Shown: positions 41,065 through 51,080, counted from the stretch's first letter. The stretch is DNA of 63,879 nt from Microcaldota archaeon (GCA_021791775.1 JAJYVY010000001.1:1-63879); one strand, 5' to 3'. The notes: generated by a model from the letters alone, not told the origin. Numbers and translations are program-made.

Positions 41065-43257
41065 TCAGTCCATGAATTGCTGCACAGTAGGCGGTTCCTC
41101 GGGCTGCCCTTTCCTCTTCCTTATCTCCCTGACTATCTTGCTCTGCATCTCTGCTGGAAGCTTCTCGAACCCGGCAAATTCGAAGCTCCATAACGCCTTG
41201 CCCTGTGTGAGCCCCCTAAGATCATTGGAAAACCCTTTTATGACTTCAGAGACTGGCATTTTCGCCAATATTGATACCTGGCCGCTTTCCTGTTCTATGT
41301 TGAGTATTTGGCCCCTTCTGCCCTGCAGGAAGGTTATCACATCTGACATATATTCGATGGGTATGTTTATCGTATAGTTCTGCTTTGGCTCTTCAAGTGT
41401 TATGCCTGCGGTAAGCATTCCCGCATATATCGCCCTCTTTATCGCTGGCATTATCTGCGCCGGCCCTCTGTGAACAGGATCTTCGTGTATGGTCGCGTCG
41501 ACTATGCTCACTAGTACGCCGGAACACTTCTCTCTTGCGAGCGGGCCGTCATTTACGGCTTCGTTAAACCCGTCTATGAGAAGCTCCATGACCTCGTTCA
41601 TATACTGCACTCCTTTCGTCATGTCGGCCAGCATGCACCTGCTGGTTACCTGCTCTATCTCCTTCGCTATGGCCCTATCCATTCCTGCCGCTACCATCGC
41701 TTCTATGGCGTTCTGCCCTTTCGGCTTGCCCTCCCTTATGGTGCCTTCGTCCATGGCCTTCTGCACCCCTTCCGGCAGTGGTTCTACATTGACATAGAAT
41801 CTCGAGTGCCTGTTAGGGGATTTGCCCTCTATCGGGCCGGCTTTTTTATCTATCGTTTCTCTGTAAAGAACTATGGGTTCGCTAGTTATTATCGGCACCT
41901 TGAAATCATCCTTTAGCTTTGTTTCCACTGTTTCTAGATGAAGTTCGCCCATCCCGCTCATGAGATGCTCGCCGGTTTCGGGGTTTATCTCTGCTCTCAG
42001 GGTCTGGTCCTCCTTTGTCAGGACTCTCAGCGCTTCTATAAGCTTGGTTGTATCGCGGCTGTCCTTCGCCTCTATGGCTTTCGTCACCACCGCAGGGGAA
42101 TAGTGCTTTATCTGCTCGAATGGCTCTATTATGTTTTCGCTGAGCGTATCTCCTATGGCGAGGTCCTTCAATCCTATCAATGCGGCTATGTTGCCGGCCG
42201 GTATCTCATCTACAAGAACTTTGTCCGGCCCCATGTAAATCCCGACCTGCTGCACCTTCTGTGTTTGCGACTTCCCGGATATGTGGAGTTCCGTGCCCTT
42301 CTTTGCGATACCGGAGAAAATCCTTCCGACCGCTATTTCACCGGCCTGCTGGTCATATTTTATTCCGAATACAACAGCATTGGTCTTCCCATTCATGTCT
42401 GTACCTAGCATTGCCTTGCCATCTGAAGAGTTAAGGTCGCCATGCCATATCTGAGGTATCCTGTAGTGCTGCGCTTCTGCCGGGTTAGGCAGGTGCTCTA
42501 CCACCATAGCCAGAGTGGCTTCATCTATGGGGCACAGCTCCTGCAGCTTCTCTAACTCGTTCCTTGCGGTCATGCCAAAAATATCCTTGAATGTCGCATT
42601 CTTCGTTTCCATTATCCTCTTCGAAATTGCCCACCTTCTCAGCGCCGAGCCGAATGCAACGCTGCCTCTTTCGACGCTGACCTTCCATTTGTCGCCATAT
42701 CCCTCTGGGGCGAAGTTTTCTATCATCTGGTTTATATCATTTATGAGCTTGAGCAGCCTTTCCTGAGTCTGTTCCGGGGTAAGTCTAAGCTCTGTTATCA
42801 GCCTGTCGACCTTGTTGAAGAAGAGCACAGGCTTGGCTTTTTCTTTCATTGCCTGCCGTAGCACGGTCTCGGTCTGCGGCATTATTCCCTCTGTGGGGTC
42901 TACCACAAGAACCACGCCATCTATCGCCCTCATCGACCTTGTTACGTGGCCTCCGAAGTCGACGTGCCCAGGAGTATCTATAAGGTTGATTATGTAGTCT
43001 TCTCCTTTGTAATTGAAGCCAAATGAGATATAAGCCGACTTGATTGTCATTCTCCTATCCTTCTCTATTTCCTCATAGTTGGTGTAAAGTATGTCTCCTG
43101 CTACGCTTTTTGCAATCAGGCCAGCCCTAGCGAGCAAAGAATCGGTAAGGGAGGTCTTGCCATGATGAACATGGGCGATTATTCCGACATTCCTGATGTG
43201 CTTGTGGTCTTTCATCATTTTTGTTACTTCTTCTACCACGTATTCTTTTCTCACCAT
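41065..43257 (-). CDS. fusA: Translation elongation factor 2
   Basis: 730 residues. GTPase motifs IAHVHHGKTSLTDSLLARAG (G1), DTPGHVDFGGHVTRSMRAID (G3) and FFNKVDRLI (G4), and the domain IV region HEDPVHRGPAQIMPAIKRAI, with the His expected to become diphthamide. It catalyses translocation. It follows uS7 by 14 bp, an operon arrangement usual in archaea. The 195 bp downstream (40870-41064) hold no convincing gene. Confidence 0.96.
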   Translation of the reverse strand: MVRKEYVVEEVTKMMKDHKHIRNVGIIAHVHHGKTSLTDSLLARAGLIAKSVAGDILYTNYEEIEKDRRMTIKSAYISFGFNYKGEDYIINLIDTPGHVDFGGHVTRSMRAIDGVVLVVDPTEGIMPQTETVLRQAMKEKAKPVLFFNKVDRLITELRLTPEQTQERLLKLINDINQMIENFAPEGYGDKWKVSVERGSVAFGSALRRWAISKRIMETKNATFKDIFGMTARNELEKLQELCPIDEATLAMVVEHLPNPAEAQHYRIPQIWHGDLNSSDGKAMLGTDMNGKTNAVVFGIKYDQQAGEIAVGRIFSGIAKKGTELHISGKSQTQKVQQVGIYMGPDKVLVDEIPAGNIAALIGLKDLAIGDTLSENIIEPFEQIKHYSPAVVTKAIEAKDSRDTTKLIEALRVLTKEDQTLRAEINPETGEHLMSGMGELHLETVETKLKDDFKVPIITSEPIVLYRETIDKKAGPIEGKSPNRHSRFYVNVEPLPEGVQKAMDEGTIREGKPKGQNAIEAMVAAGMDRAIAKEIEQVTSRCMLADMTKGVQYMNEVMELLIDGFNEAVNDGPLAREKCSGVLVSIVDATIHEDPVHRGPAQIMPAIKRAIYAGMLTAGITLEEPKQNYTINIPIEYMSDVITFLQGRRGQILNIEQESGQVSILAKMPVSEVIKGFSNDLRGLTQGKALWSFEFAGFEKLPAEMQSKIVREIRKRKGQPEEPPTVQQFMD

Positions 43258-43271
43258 GAATAAGCACCACG

Positions 43272-44018
43272 CTACTTCGCGCTCCTAGCCATCCTTTCAG
43301 TCTCATTCTTTCTCTTTATCGCGTAGCTGTTTACATCGTTGTTTGCGGCCATTATCAGCTCGTTCGCTAACGCTGCTGACAATGTTCTTTTGCTGTGAAA
43401 GGCGCCGGTCACGGCTGCCATGCCTATGTTTCTAAGCGCTATATCCAATCTCCTACTTGCACTTACGTCCACTGCCACATTAGAGATTATGCCTCCGTAT
43501 CTCACTCTTGTGGTATCCTCTATTGGCGCTGCGTTCTCCAGTGCCTGGATATAAACCTGGAGGGGGTTCTTTCCTGTCTGTTTGTTTATCATGTCGAACG
43601 CTTCCATTACTGTCTTGGCTGCTTTCATCTTTTTGCCCTGCATCCTCCCTTTCGTTCTTATCACCTTGCCGCCTATCTTACCTCCGGTCCCGCCGCGCAT
43701 GAGCGAGTTTTCCAATCTCTCTATTATGCTGAGGTTGGCCTTGTGGAACTGGCTCTGGCTTTTTCTTCCATAGGAATTCGGATATGCTACTGGTTTTAAG
43801 TTTATGTAATTCCTGAGGCTTGGGTCGTAGACCTCTACATCGTAGGGATACCTATTGAAAAGCATGACTGAGGATGACATGAAAATATCCTTGTCCTGGG
43901 CTTCGGTTTTCGGCTCCTCTCTCTTCCTTGCTCTTCTTTTGGGCTTCGCTTCGGCCGCTAGGGATTGGGGCTGCTGTGCGGCTTCATTCTGCACGGTATT
44001 TGTTATGTCTTCCGCCAT
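43272..44018 (-). CDS. rpsG: 30S ribosomal protein uS7
   Basis: 248 residues. The core begins around residue 50 (MLFNRYPYDVEVYDPSLRNY) with KVMEAFDMINKQTGKNPLQV-type and RRLDIALRNIGMAAVTGAFH blocks and ends RKNETERMARSAK. The first ~45 residues are an extra Gln/Glu then Lys/Arg tail. 4 bp downstream of uS12. Confidence 0.95.
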   Translation of the reverse strand: MAEDITNTVQNEAAQQPQSLAAEAKPKRRARKREEPKTEAQDKDIFMSSSVMLFNRYPYDVEVYDPSLRNYINLKPVAYPNSYGRKSQSQFHKANLSIIERLENSLMRGGTGGKIGGKVIRTKGRMQGKKMKAAKTVMEAFDMINKQTGKNPLQVYIQALENAAPIEDTTRVRYGGIISNVAVDVSASRRLDIALRNIGMAAVTGAFHSKRTLSAALANELIMAANNDVNSYAIKRKNETERMARSAK

Positions 44019-44022
44019 GAAA

Positions 44023-44451
44023 TCATCTCTTCGGCTTTTCCTGCTTGCCGCTTAATATCTGATAGATGTTGGTGCCGTTGATTTCGACTACTTTGTATTT
44101 CAATCCTGGAATGCAACCCATTTGACCTCTCTGGGACCCGCCCAGCCCTTCTATAGTGACTTCATCGTGCTCATCGATGAAATTTATAGTTCCGTCTCCG
44201 GGAACAAATGCCCCGACTACCTTTCCGTTCTTTATCAATTGGACGCGGACGCATTTTAGCTGGCCAGAATTTGGCTGCTTCTGCTCAAGTATAAACTTTC
44301 CTAATACAAGAGCCCTCGCCCTAGGCACGGTTCCCATCGGATCGTACTTATCCTTGAGCTTGAACATCTTTCGCTTAAGCCATTTCTTAAGCATGCGCTG
44401 CTGCCGCCTCTGTCTTACAAGCTTCCTTGCAGCAAATTCTCCGTTTGGCAT
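44023..44451 (-). CDS. rpsL: 30S ribosomal protein uS12
   Basis: 142 residues from ATG 44451 (MPNGEFAARKLVRQRRQQRM). KQPNSGQLKCVRVQLIKNGK and TIEGLGGSQRGQMGCIPGLK are the decoding-site uS12 motifs. The ATG overlaps the eL30 stop (TGATG); TTG 44454 in frame is an alternative. NusA, often between eL30 and uS12 in archaea, is absent. Confidence 0.95.
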   Translation of the reverse strand: MPNGEFAARKLVRQRRQQRMLKKWLKRKMFKLKDKYDPMGTVPRARALVLGKFILEQKQPNSGQLKCVRVQLIKNGKVVGAFVPGDGTINFIDEHDEVTIEGLGGSQRGQMGCIPGLKYKVVEINGTNIYQILSGKQEKPKR

Positions 44452-44750
44452 CAATAATCACTCTTAAGTATGTTTGAATTCCCTGGTTCTATTATAGAAA
44501 GAGTCGACACTGAGAATGGCTTGCCGCATACGGCTCCGAGTTCCGCTGGGTTGCCTTCGAAGTTTATCATTTTTATCCCTGCCAATCCTGCGATGTGTGT
44601 TATGTCGCTGGCATTCTCTTTCTTGTTCTTGCTTGCCATTATTATTAGCTTTGCCGAGCCGTCCTTAATTGAATTTATAACGCTTTTCAGGCCTATGGCT
44701 GTCTCGCCGCTGTCCACAGCTAAACGTATGTCGTTTGATATCTCTGCCAT
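44451..44750 (-). CDS. rpl30e: 50S ribosomal protein eL30
   Basis: 99 residues from ATG 44750 (MAEISNDIRLAVDSGETAIG). KSVINSIKDGSAKLIIMASK and AELGAVCGKPFSVSTLSII are typical of eL30, of the L7Ae fold. The open frame to 44846 crosses the promoter and is rejected. Heads the eL30-uS12-uS7-EF-2 operon. Confidence 0.92.
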   Translation of the reverse strand: MAEISNDIRLAVDSGETAIGLKSVINSIKDGSAKLIIMASKNKKENASDITHIAGLAGIKMINFEGNPAELGAVCGKPFSVSTLSIIEPGNSNILKSDY

Positions 44751-44802
44751 GAAAAACACGCATAAGTAGAACTTACTTCGCGCAGACAGTAGATATCGCT
44801 CA

Positions 44803-44818
44803 GAAAAATATATATAGG
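44803..44818 (-). promoter_or_regulatory. TATA box for the eL30-uS12-uS7-EF-2 operon
   Basis: On the minus strand CCTATATATATTTTTC lies about 55 nt upstream of ATG 44750, leaving a leader near 30 nt. Confidence 0.55.
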
Positions 44819-44920
44819 TATTGAAAGACGCTGTAGGCCAGCGCACGCCAGGGGTTAGGGCCCAAAATGCGGCTAGTGAGGGAGTCTGGGCGTTAAACTT
44901 AGTCTGGTTGATTGGAATGG

Positions 44921-45043
44921 CTACGTATCGGACGGCCGCTTAAGCGCCCTCACCAGTGCCAATTCTGGCTCTTCCTTTTGCCCAATCTGCGCTGGCAATT
45001 TTTTGCTTTGCGTCTTTTTTATCATTTCCTGAGTTTCTTCCAT
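44921..45043 (-). CDS. Possible 40-residue small protein
   Basis: In the roughly 360-bp stretch between eL30 (44750) and the signal peptidase gene (45117) the only frame of note reads MEETQEMIKKTQSKKLPAQI, then GQKEEPELALVRALKRPSDT. A TATA-like TATTAAAAG lies near 45070. Charged, no homologue recognised. The rest of the interval (44830-44920) is GC-richer and could hold a structured RNA, but I found no class match. Confidence 0.3.
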   Translation of the reverse strand: MEETQEMIKKTQSKKLPAQIGQKEEPELALVRALKRPSDT

Positions 45044-45116
45044 GCAATCCAGAGGTAGACGAACCGTTTCTTTTAATACGTTTGTTCAGGATACGACAGT
45101 TTCGTTACTCTACTCT

Positions 45117-46121
45117 CTAATCTTTCAGCACAGAATTGCAGCCTGCGGGCTGACTCAGAGTCCCGCTGAGTATAAGTTTAAGATATCCCAGATATGGAAT
45201 TATGGCTATGACTTTGCCCTCTATATTTTGCTGTGACGGAGGTAAATTCTGGTACTGGATATCCAATCCGGGATTGTTGTCGCCTTTTGTCAGGTAGTAA
45301 TATGTGCCGCTTGCATTTACCACGGCATATACCCTATGTACTATGTAATCATCGCCCTCCCTGTAGAAGAGGTCGCTTGGGTTTGTCTTATATACGACTA
45401 CGCTGTTATTCTGATCTCCTGTTATTGTAGTGTTGCCTATGACTATCGCTTTTGTGTAGGCCTCCTGCAGCGTAGTCCCATTTGTGAATTGGAGATATGC
45501 AACTCCGCATTGGTATCGAATCGGGCCTGGCTGACTGGAGTTTGATATTATGCGGCCTCCATTGGGTTCCTGCTCGTAGATCCCTAAAGAATATCCTGGC
45601 TGCAGTATTAGGGATACATTCACGCTGCTGGCCGATATTTTATATGCAACACATTCAAGCGATTCATTCATTGCGTTGCTTATCATCTGCTGCACCTGTG
45701 CCTGCGTCATTTTTACTTCTGGCGCGTGTATCTGGCTGGGTTGAGCCACTCCCTGCAGGATAATCATGTCGCCTCTTTGCAGATATGGGAGCATGCTGCA
45801 GCTCGGCACCGCATCTATCGGATATCTGGTGTGCAGCAACCATTGCATCGCATACCAGATGGCCACTACCAGCACAATTGCGACAACGACCTCTAGTGCG
45901 TTCTTGAGTTTTCCCTCCTCACTTGATCCATTTATTATCTCAATGGCCACCAGCGCCACTATCATGGCGAATATTATTATTCCGAATATGACCGCTATGG
46001 TAGGCCTTGCCTGGTATACAACATAGAGGATGAAGAACACAATGAGGATTATGTAGAGGGGCCAGGTTGTTATGCTGCGCCCAGTTTTCCTATCTCGTTT
46101 CTCCTTTGCCAATGACCACAC
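45117..46121 (-). CDS. Signal peptidase I (S26 family, archaeal type)
   Basis: 334 residues. Three N-terminal transmembrane helices (to about residue 96) precede the protease: PSCSMLPYLQRGDMIIL with nucleophile Ser109, then IVHRVYAV with the His that replaces the bacterial Lys, and YYLTKGDNNPGLD. A roughly 120-residue insertion with several N-x-S/T sequons lies between the Ser and His blocks, on the outer side. GTG 46121 overlaps the SMC 3' end by 32 bp; TTG 46112 is possible. Confidence 0.9.
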   Translation of the reverse strand: MWSLAKEKRDRKTGRSITTWPLYIILIVFFILYVVYQARPTIAVIFGIIIFAMIVALVAIEIINGSSEEGKLKNALEVVVAIVLVVAIWYAMQWLLHTRYPIDAVPSCSMLPYLQRGDMIILQGVAQPSQIHAPEVKMTQAQVQQMISNAMNESLECVAYKISASSVNVSLILQPGYSLGIYEQEPNGGRIISNSSQPGPIRYQCGVAYLQFTNGTTLQEAYTKAIVIGNTTITGDQNNSVVVYKTNPSDLFYREGDDYIVHRVYAVVNASGTYYYLTKGDNNPGLDIQYQNLPPSQQNIEGKVIAIIPYLGYLKLILSGTLSQPAGCNSVLKD

Positions 46122-49100
46122 CGTTTTTACCTACCATCTCTATCCCTACGGCCCTCGAGTACCCCTCCTGCCTGGCGACCCCTATTGCGGCCTCCGCCAT
46201 GGTGATTAGTGAATCGTTGTGCCTGCCAACTATGAATTGCGATGTTTTTGCCAGTTCCCTCACCAATTTGGACAGCTTCTTCGAGTTCTCCCTGTCGAGC
46301 GCCGCATCTATTTCGTCGAATATGTAGAATGCCATGGGCTTTCTCATTTGTATGGAAAAAATGAGTGACAGCATGAGTATCGATTTCTCTCCTCCTGACA
46401 GCCCTTCATCGGTTCTCCTTTTTCCTCCGTTTTGCACGTTAAACATCAGCTTGGCCGTGAACGGGTCGCTTCCATCGAGATAGATGTAAGCCGACCCTTC
46501 AAAGACTGTGTTGTAGAGCTTCTGGAAATTCTTGTTTACCTCCTCGAAGGTTTGGTTGAATACGCTGAGTTTCCTTGACTCTATTTCTGATATCATTCCA
46601 AGGATTGACGACTTTTCCTTATCTAGCACATCCATCTTGCCTCTGGCTTCTTCCACGTCTTTCTTCCTTTGCGCGTATGCCTCTGGGGCCTTTAGGTTGA
46701 CGCTGCCTAGCAGTTCCAACTCGTGCTTTGACTCGGTTGCTTGCCTTTCCAGCTCCTCTATGCTCTTGTACTCCACCGCCTCTACATCCTGGTAAGATAT
46801 CAGCTCTGCTTTTATATCGCTCAGCCTGGTCTGCAACTGTGATCTTCTTCCCTCCGTCTCTATCATCTCCTTGTCTACTTTCTCTACCTCGTTTGACGCT
46901 TTGCCTTCCTGGAACCCCATCTTTGATAGCTTTTCATCCAACTGCTGCACCTCTTTTAGCAGCGAGTCAGAGGCTGTACCGTGGGCTTTTATCTTAGCCT
47001 CCACATCCCCCTTCCTTTTCCCGTATTCCATTATGGCCCTCTCTGCCTCCGCTATCCTCTTGTGCTGATCCTTCATCGCGGCCTCCTCCTGCTTTACCTC
47101 TTTTGTTATTGCTGCGCGCCTTTGAGTGTGCATCTGGTTTTCCTTTTCGAATTCTGCCAGTTTTATTTTCGTCTCTTCCACGGACGCCCTGAGCCTGTTC
47201 GCCTCCTCTAGCCCCTTCTGCGCATCCTGGCTGCTTCCTTTCTGCGATGATCTGCTTAGCAGTTCATGTATCCTATCGGCCTCTGCCCTTATCTCCTCTT
47301 TTTTCTGCTCTGCTTCTATTTTCCTCTGTGTGAGCTCCTTGTTTGCCTTTTCTATCTCTGATATTCTTGGTAGCGCTTCTATTTTTATTCTAGAGGACCT
47401 TGACATTTCTGCCTTTATCTTTAGGATATCATCCTCGGCATGTTTCAGCTCGGCATTTATCCCTGCCGTTCTGGCATCGGCCTGTGAAATCTCTTTTCTG
47501 GCTTCTTCTCCGGCTTTTTCTAGCTCTGCTATCTTCTGCGCTACGGCTTTTCTGTCAGATGTCATTTTATTGAGAGCAGATTCGAGCGTTCGCGGCAGCT
47601 GTTTTGCAGTGAACCTGCCGCCAGTTACAACTCCTGATTGCTCTACCAGCTCGCCTTCGAGAGTTACGAATCTCCCCGCGCCCAGTTCGCTCTTGCCCAA
47701 TCCAGTTATGCTGTCTACAAGGTAGGTATTGGCGAATATGTATTCGAACGCCTTCCTGTACTTTTCATCAAAGCTCACTTTGTTTATGAGCGGCTGCAGA
47801 TTCGTCTGCTGGCCCCTTGCCACTCTTATCTCATTTATTGGTATGAATGATGCCCTTCCAAGATTCTTCGCCTTTATTATCTCTATGGCACGGCTTGCCG
47901 TCTCTATGGAGTCGACAACATAGTAGTTCAGCCTGCTGGCCGTTGAAGCATATACGGCTACGGCATATTCGTCATCGCACTTCAGAAGCTCTGACGCCCT
48001 TCCATAAAACCCTTTCTTCAGCTCTGCTTTCAATATGGGCGTTATCCGGTCCTGGCTCTTTCCCGACAGCGCCAACTGTTCCCTCAGGTTTATCAATTCG
48101 GTGTCGAACTTTGAGGCTGCAATGTTCTGCTCCCCTATTTTGGCATTTATGTCTTGGAGTCTGCCCCTTCCGGCTTGCAATTTGTCCAGCTCTGCCTTAA
48201 GCTCCTTTTGCAGCTTCTTATACGACTCGTCAAGGGCTTTTCTCTCTGCCTCCATTCTCTCAATCTCGCTGTTTGCTGCTGACAGGCCGTCCTGGAGTTT
48301 CGAAAGCTCAGAGTTCCTTGAAATGCATTCTGAATTTATATCAGAAAGCACCCCCTCTATGCCTAAAAGTTCTTTTTGCAGCTCTGAGTATCTTGCTATT
48401 ATTTCCTTTCCGCTGCTGTGCTCGTCTATTGCATGTTTCGCAAGCTCCTTTTCTGCAGATGCAAGCGCTGACTTCAACATAGCCATCTCCGCTGCATTTG
48501 AATCGAGCTTCTTTGTTATGCTCTCGGATTCTTCCTTGAGCCCTTTTATCCTTTCCTTCCCATTTGCTATGGATTCCTCTATCTGGCGTATCAAGTTTTC
48601 TTGGATCCTTATATTGGAGCTTGTCTCATCGAGCATCTTGTTGGCCGTGCTGAGCTCTATGGACCCTTCGTTCATCTTCTTTACGAGTTTCTCCTTGTAG
48701 GATGTTACGCTTGACAGTTCGTCATCCAGCTTCTTTATCTCTGCTTCTAGGGATTTCCTCCTGTTTGTCAGCCTGTCGTATCCCTCTACCACGTTCTTGT
48801 ACTCCCCGCTTATCTGCTCTTCTCTCGCCTTGAGCATCGTGTAGGTTGTCTTCTTTATTTTGGCCTGGAGCTCCAAGTACCTTTCTGCATCTGATTTTTC
48901 CTTCTCCAGTTCGTTCAGAAATGCCTGCCTTTCACCGAGCATTATGTTCGCTTCATTTATCTTTGCATCTACCTTTTCCAGCTCTTTCTGCGCTGCCTCC
49001 CGTTTCTCATCAAATTCGCTTATGCCGGCCGCAATGTCTATCAGGCTCCTCCTCTCTCTCGCACTCAGGTTCAGGATTTTTGTTATTTCTCCTTGTATTA

Positions 49101-49503
49101 TTGTATTTGTCTCATTCAATTCTGCCTTGTGTGCTTTGAGGAGATCCAGTACCTGCTGCCTTGTTGATCTTTTCCCGTTTATCCTGTAGGAAATCTTGTT
49201 GTTAGATTTGATTATCCTTGAAATCTCTATATTCTCATCGCCTGTGAATGCGACTGTAGTATACGCTCTTCTCACTCCATCGCTCTTGACGGGTTTTGCC
49301 ATGGCGTTTATCAGCCCTTTTGCGGATGACACCCTCATCCTTTTGAGCGAGGATTCTCCCATAGCAAAAAGGAGGGCATCACATATGTTGGATTTGCCTG
49401 ATCCGTTAGGCCCGACTATGCAATTGAAGCCTTTACTGAAGTTTATATTGGCGTGCCTGAACGACTTGAAATTATGCAAGGTTATTCTATCTAGTCGTAA
49501 CAT
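46090..49503 (-). CDS. smc: Chromosome segregation protein SMC
   Basis: 1137 residues. Walker A VGPNGSGKSNICDALLFAMG near residue 33, two long coiled coils (about 165-490 and 640-960) around a hinge (KKGFYGRASELLKCDDEYAV, GRFVTLEGELVEQSGVVTGG), and C-terminal signature LSGGEKSILMLSLIF with Walker B FYIFDEIDAALD. It organises and segregates the chromosome. No scpA/scpB gene follows; the signal peptidase gene overlaps its 3' end. Confidence 0.96.
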   Translation of the reverse strand: MLRLDRITLHNFKSFRHANINFSKGFNCIVGPNGSGKSNICDALLFAMGESSLKRMRVSSAKGLINAMAKPVKSDGVRRAYTTVAFTGDENIEISRIIKSNNKISYRINGKRSTRQQVLDLLKAHKAELNETNTIIQGEITKILNLSARERRSLIDIAAGISEFDEKREAAQKELEKVDAKINEANIMLGERQAFLNELEKEKSDAERYLELQAKIKKTTYTMLKAREEQISGEYKNVVEGYDRLTNRRKSLEAEIKKLDDELSSVTSYKEKLVKKMNEGSIELSTANKMLDETSSNIRIQENLIRQIEESIANGKERIKGLKEESESITKKLDSNAAEMAMLKSALASAEKELAKHAIDEHSSGKEIIARYSELQKELLGIEGVLSDINSECISRNSELSKLQDGLSAANSEIERMEAERKALDESYKKLQKELKAELDKLQAGRGRLQDINAKIGEQNIAASKFDTELINLREQLALSGKSQDRITPILKAELKKGFYGRASELLKCDDEYAVAVYASTASRLNYYVVDSIETASRAIEIIKAKNLGRASFIPINEIRVARGQQTNLQPLINKVSFDEKYRKAFEYIFANTYLVDSITGLGKSELGAGRFVTLEGELVEQSGVVTGGRFTAKQLPRTLESALNKMTSDRKAVAQKIAELEKAGEEARKEISQADARTAGINAELKHAEDDILKIKAEMSRSSRIKIEALPRISEIEKANKELTQRKIEAEQKKEEIRAEADRIHELLSRSSQKGSSQDAQKGLEEANRLRASVEETKIKLAEFEKENQMHTQRRAAITKEVKQEEAAMKDQHKRIAEAERAIMEYGKRKGDVEAKIKAHGTASDSLLKEVQQLDEKLSKMGFQEGKASNEVEKVDKEMIETEGRRSQLQTRLSDIKAELISYQDVEAVEYKSIEELERQATESKHELELLGSVNLKAPEAYAQRKKDVEEARGKMDVLDKEKSSILGMISEIESRKLSVFNQTFEEVNKNFQKLYNTVFEGSAYIYLDGSDPFTAKLMFNVQNGGKRRTDEGLSGGEKSILMLSLIFSIQMRKPMAFYIFDEIDAALDRENSKKLSKLVRELAKTSQFIVGRHNDSLITMAEAAIGVARQEGYSRAVGIEMVGKNGVVIGKGETR

Positions 49504-49651
49504 TAGTCCACCAGTCTGGTCGTGCGCTGGTTTTGCTAGAAATATACCACTCCGAGGTTATTTATTCTTTTGCATGGGTTTTATTATGCAAGGAGTAGCG
49601 GAATTCTGATTCAATTTAGATGCGATTGCCTTCTTGCAGCCAGGCTCCATT

Positions 49652-50977
49652 TTATCTGGCGCCTCTAAGCAGCTGATTGCGCATTTTGAGATTGTTGAGA
49701 TCTACTAATGCTGACAGGTGCGCGGCTTCTGACCATGCGAGATCCTTAATCACGCTGCATCCATTCCTCTTGTAATAGTTGTCTGGATCGCAGTCTGATG
49801 CTGGATCGACAATCTCCTGCTCTGGAAGCATGACGTTACCATTTGCCGTATATCTGGATCCTACATAAGAGATTATTCTTTGCGCCTTTTCTGTATTTCC
49901 ATTCCTCATGTAGTACTTAGCCGCCTCGAGCCCCAGGAGAAGCCATCTTCCTCCATAAAAGTATGTATCGCCAAGGAATCGGATTGGGAGGTAATGGTGT
50001 ATAGGTAACCTGATGCCCCTGAAAAGGGTATTATCAATCGCGTTCATTGTTTTCGCCTCAATTTCGGCGGTTACGCTTGGAGGCCTGAACTTAGTAAAGA
50101 CGAATATGGAAGACGCATCTAATTCGTTAACTGGCTCGGATTCGAAACCTGACCTGTCAGGTTTCCATACATTCTTTGACTTGAATAGCATGTTGTGCTT
50201 CACAAAGAAGTCTGATATGAATTTGTCCATTCTGGAAAGCCGCTCCATTCTCCACGGCGGCACTTCGATGTCGAGCTTATGTGATATCTCGATTGCTGAT
50301 GCAAAGCCTCTGTATATGGCCGCGAGGGTGGTGGAGTGGAGCTGGTGGGAGTCTATCTCCCACATGCTCGATGAGGGGCTCTTGTATACTTTTGCCATAT
50401 AGTCCATTATCAATTTCATGTTATCGCGAATCGTCCGAATTGGCGTTTCTATACCTTCAATGCCGAAAGCGGATATGTAGTCCCTGGTAGCCATGAGCAG
50501 CAACGGCAGAGAATCGTACTGCCTCAACCATGTGCCGTTATCTACAGTGTCAGAGACCGGCTGGCCCCATGCATGGCCGCTGTAAAGCCTTCCGTTATTG
50601 CCAACTCTCGCCGGAAGGTGAGCGTCCAGCCTGAGAAACTTCGAATCATCCTCAATCGGCAGGGATAGCCCGATCTGCACATTTTCAATAAAATTGTTAA
50701 AAGACCCCCACAGGAAGCCTAACTGGCGCCGCACAGCGTTTAGTGCGGTTTCCTTCGTGTGCTGCAAGTGGTCTTGTCGTAGGAGTGAAAGGTGCTTTGC
50801 TGCCTCTACAAGGGACATGGCAACCATGGAAGAGTCCCTGAACCAGCAAGGTTTGTACCAATCGTATGTCAGGGACGCCGGCATGTAGCCGTTTTCTTGT
50901 ATGTGCTCATCTAAATGCCTTACAGTAGCGGAGATCTGGTCGACTGTGCTTCTGCCGGGAGACTGCAGCTTGTGCAT
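49652..50977 (-). CDS. GH15-like glycoside hydrolase (glucoamylase type)
   Basis: 441 residues with the (alpha/alpha)6-barrel pattern of GH15: YDWYKPCWFRDSSMVAMSLV near the N-terminus, SDTVDNGTWLRQYDSLPLLL, and the acid/base regions MLPEQEIVDPASD and KDLAWSEAAHLSALVDL. It lacks the N-terminal beta domain of longer archaeal glucoamylases and has no signal peptide, so it would act in the cytoplasm on glucans or trehalose. No sugar-metabolism genes are adjacent. Confidence 0.8.
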   Translation of the reverse strand: MHKLQSPGRSTVDQISATVRHLDEHIQENGYMPASLTYDWYKPCWFRDSSMVAMSLVEAAKHLSLLRQDHLQHTKETALNAVRRQLGFLWGSFNNFIENVQIGLSLPIEDDSKFLRLDAHLPARVGNNGRLYSGHAWGQPVSDTVDNGTWLRQYDSLPLLLMATRDYISAFGIEGIETPIRTIRDNMKLIMDYMAKVYKSPSSSMWEIDSHQLHSTTLAAIYRGFASAIEISHKLDIEVPPWRMERLSRMDKFISDFFVKHNMLFKSKNVWKPDRSGFESEPVNELDASSIFVFTKFRPPSVTAEIEAKTMNAIDNTLFRGIRLPIHHYLPIRFLGDTYFYGGRWLLLGLEAAKYYMRNGNTEKAQRIISYVGSRYTANGNVMLPEQEIVDPASDCDPDNYYKRNGCSVIKDLAWSEAAHLSALVDLNNLKMRNQLLRGAR

Positions 50978-51080
50978 GCACTCTTACACTGCCTCTTAAT
51001 CTTTCAAGTATTTAAATGTGATTACCACGCGCTTGCAAAGAGCACGGTGAGGATTGGTTTTGGGTGCTCAATAAAGAAGG

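Noticed and set aside
47126..48700. Long Ser/Phe-rich plus-strand frames opposite the SMC coiled coil
   Set aside because: Such frames arise from the repetitive Glu/Lys codons of the coiled coil on the other strand; no start signals or homology.
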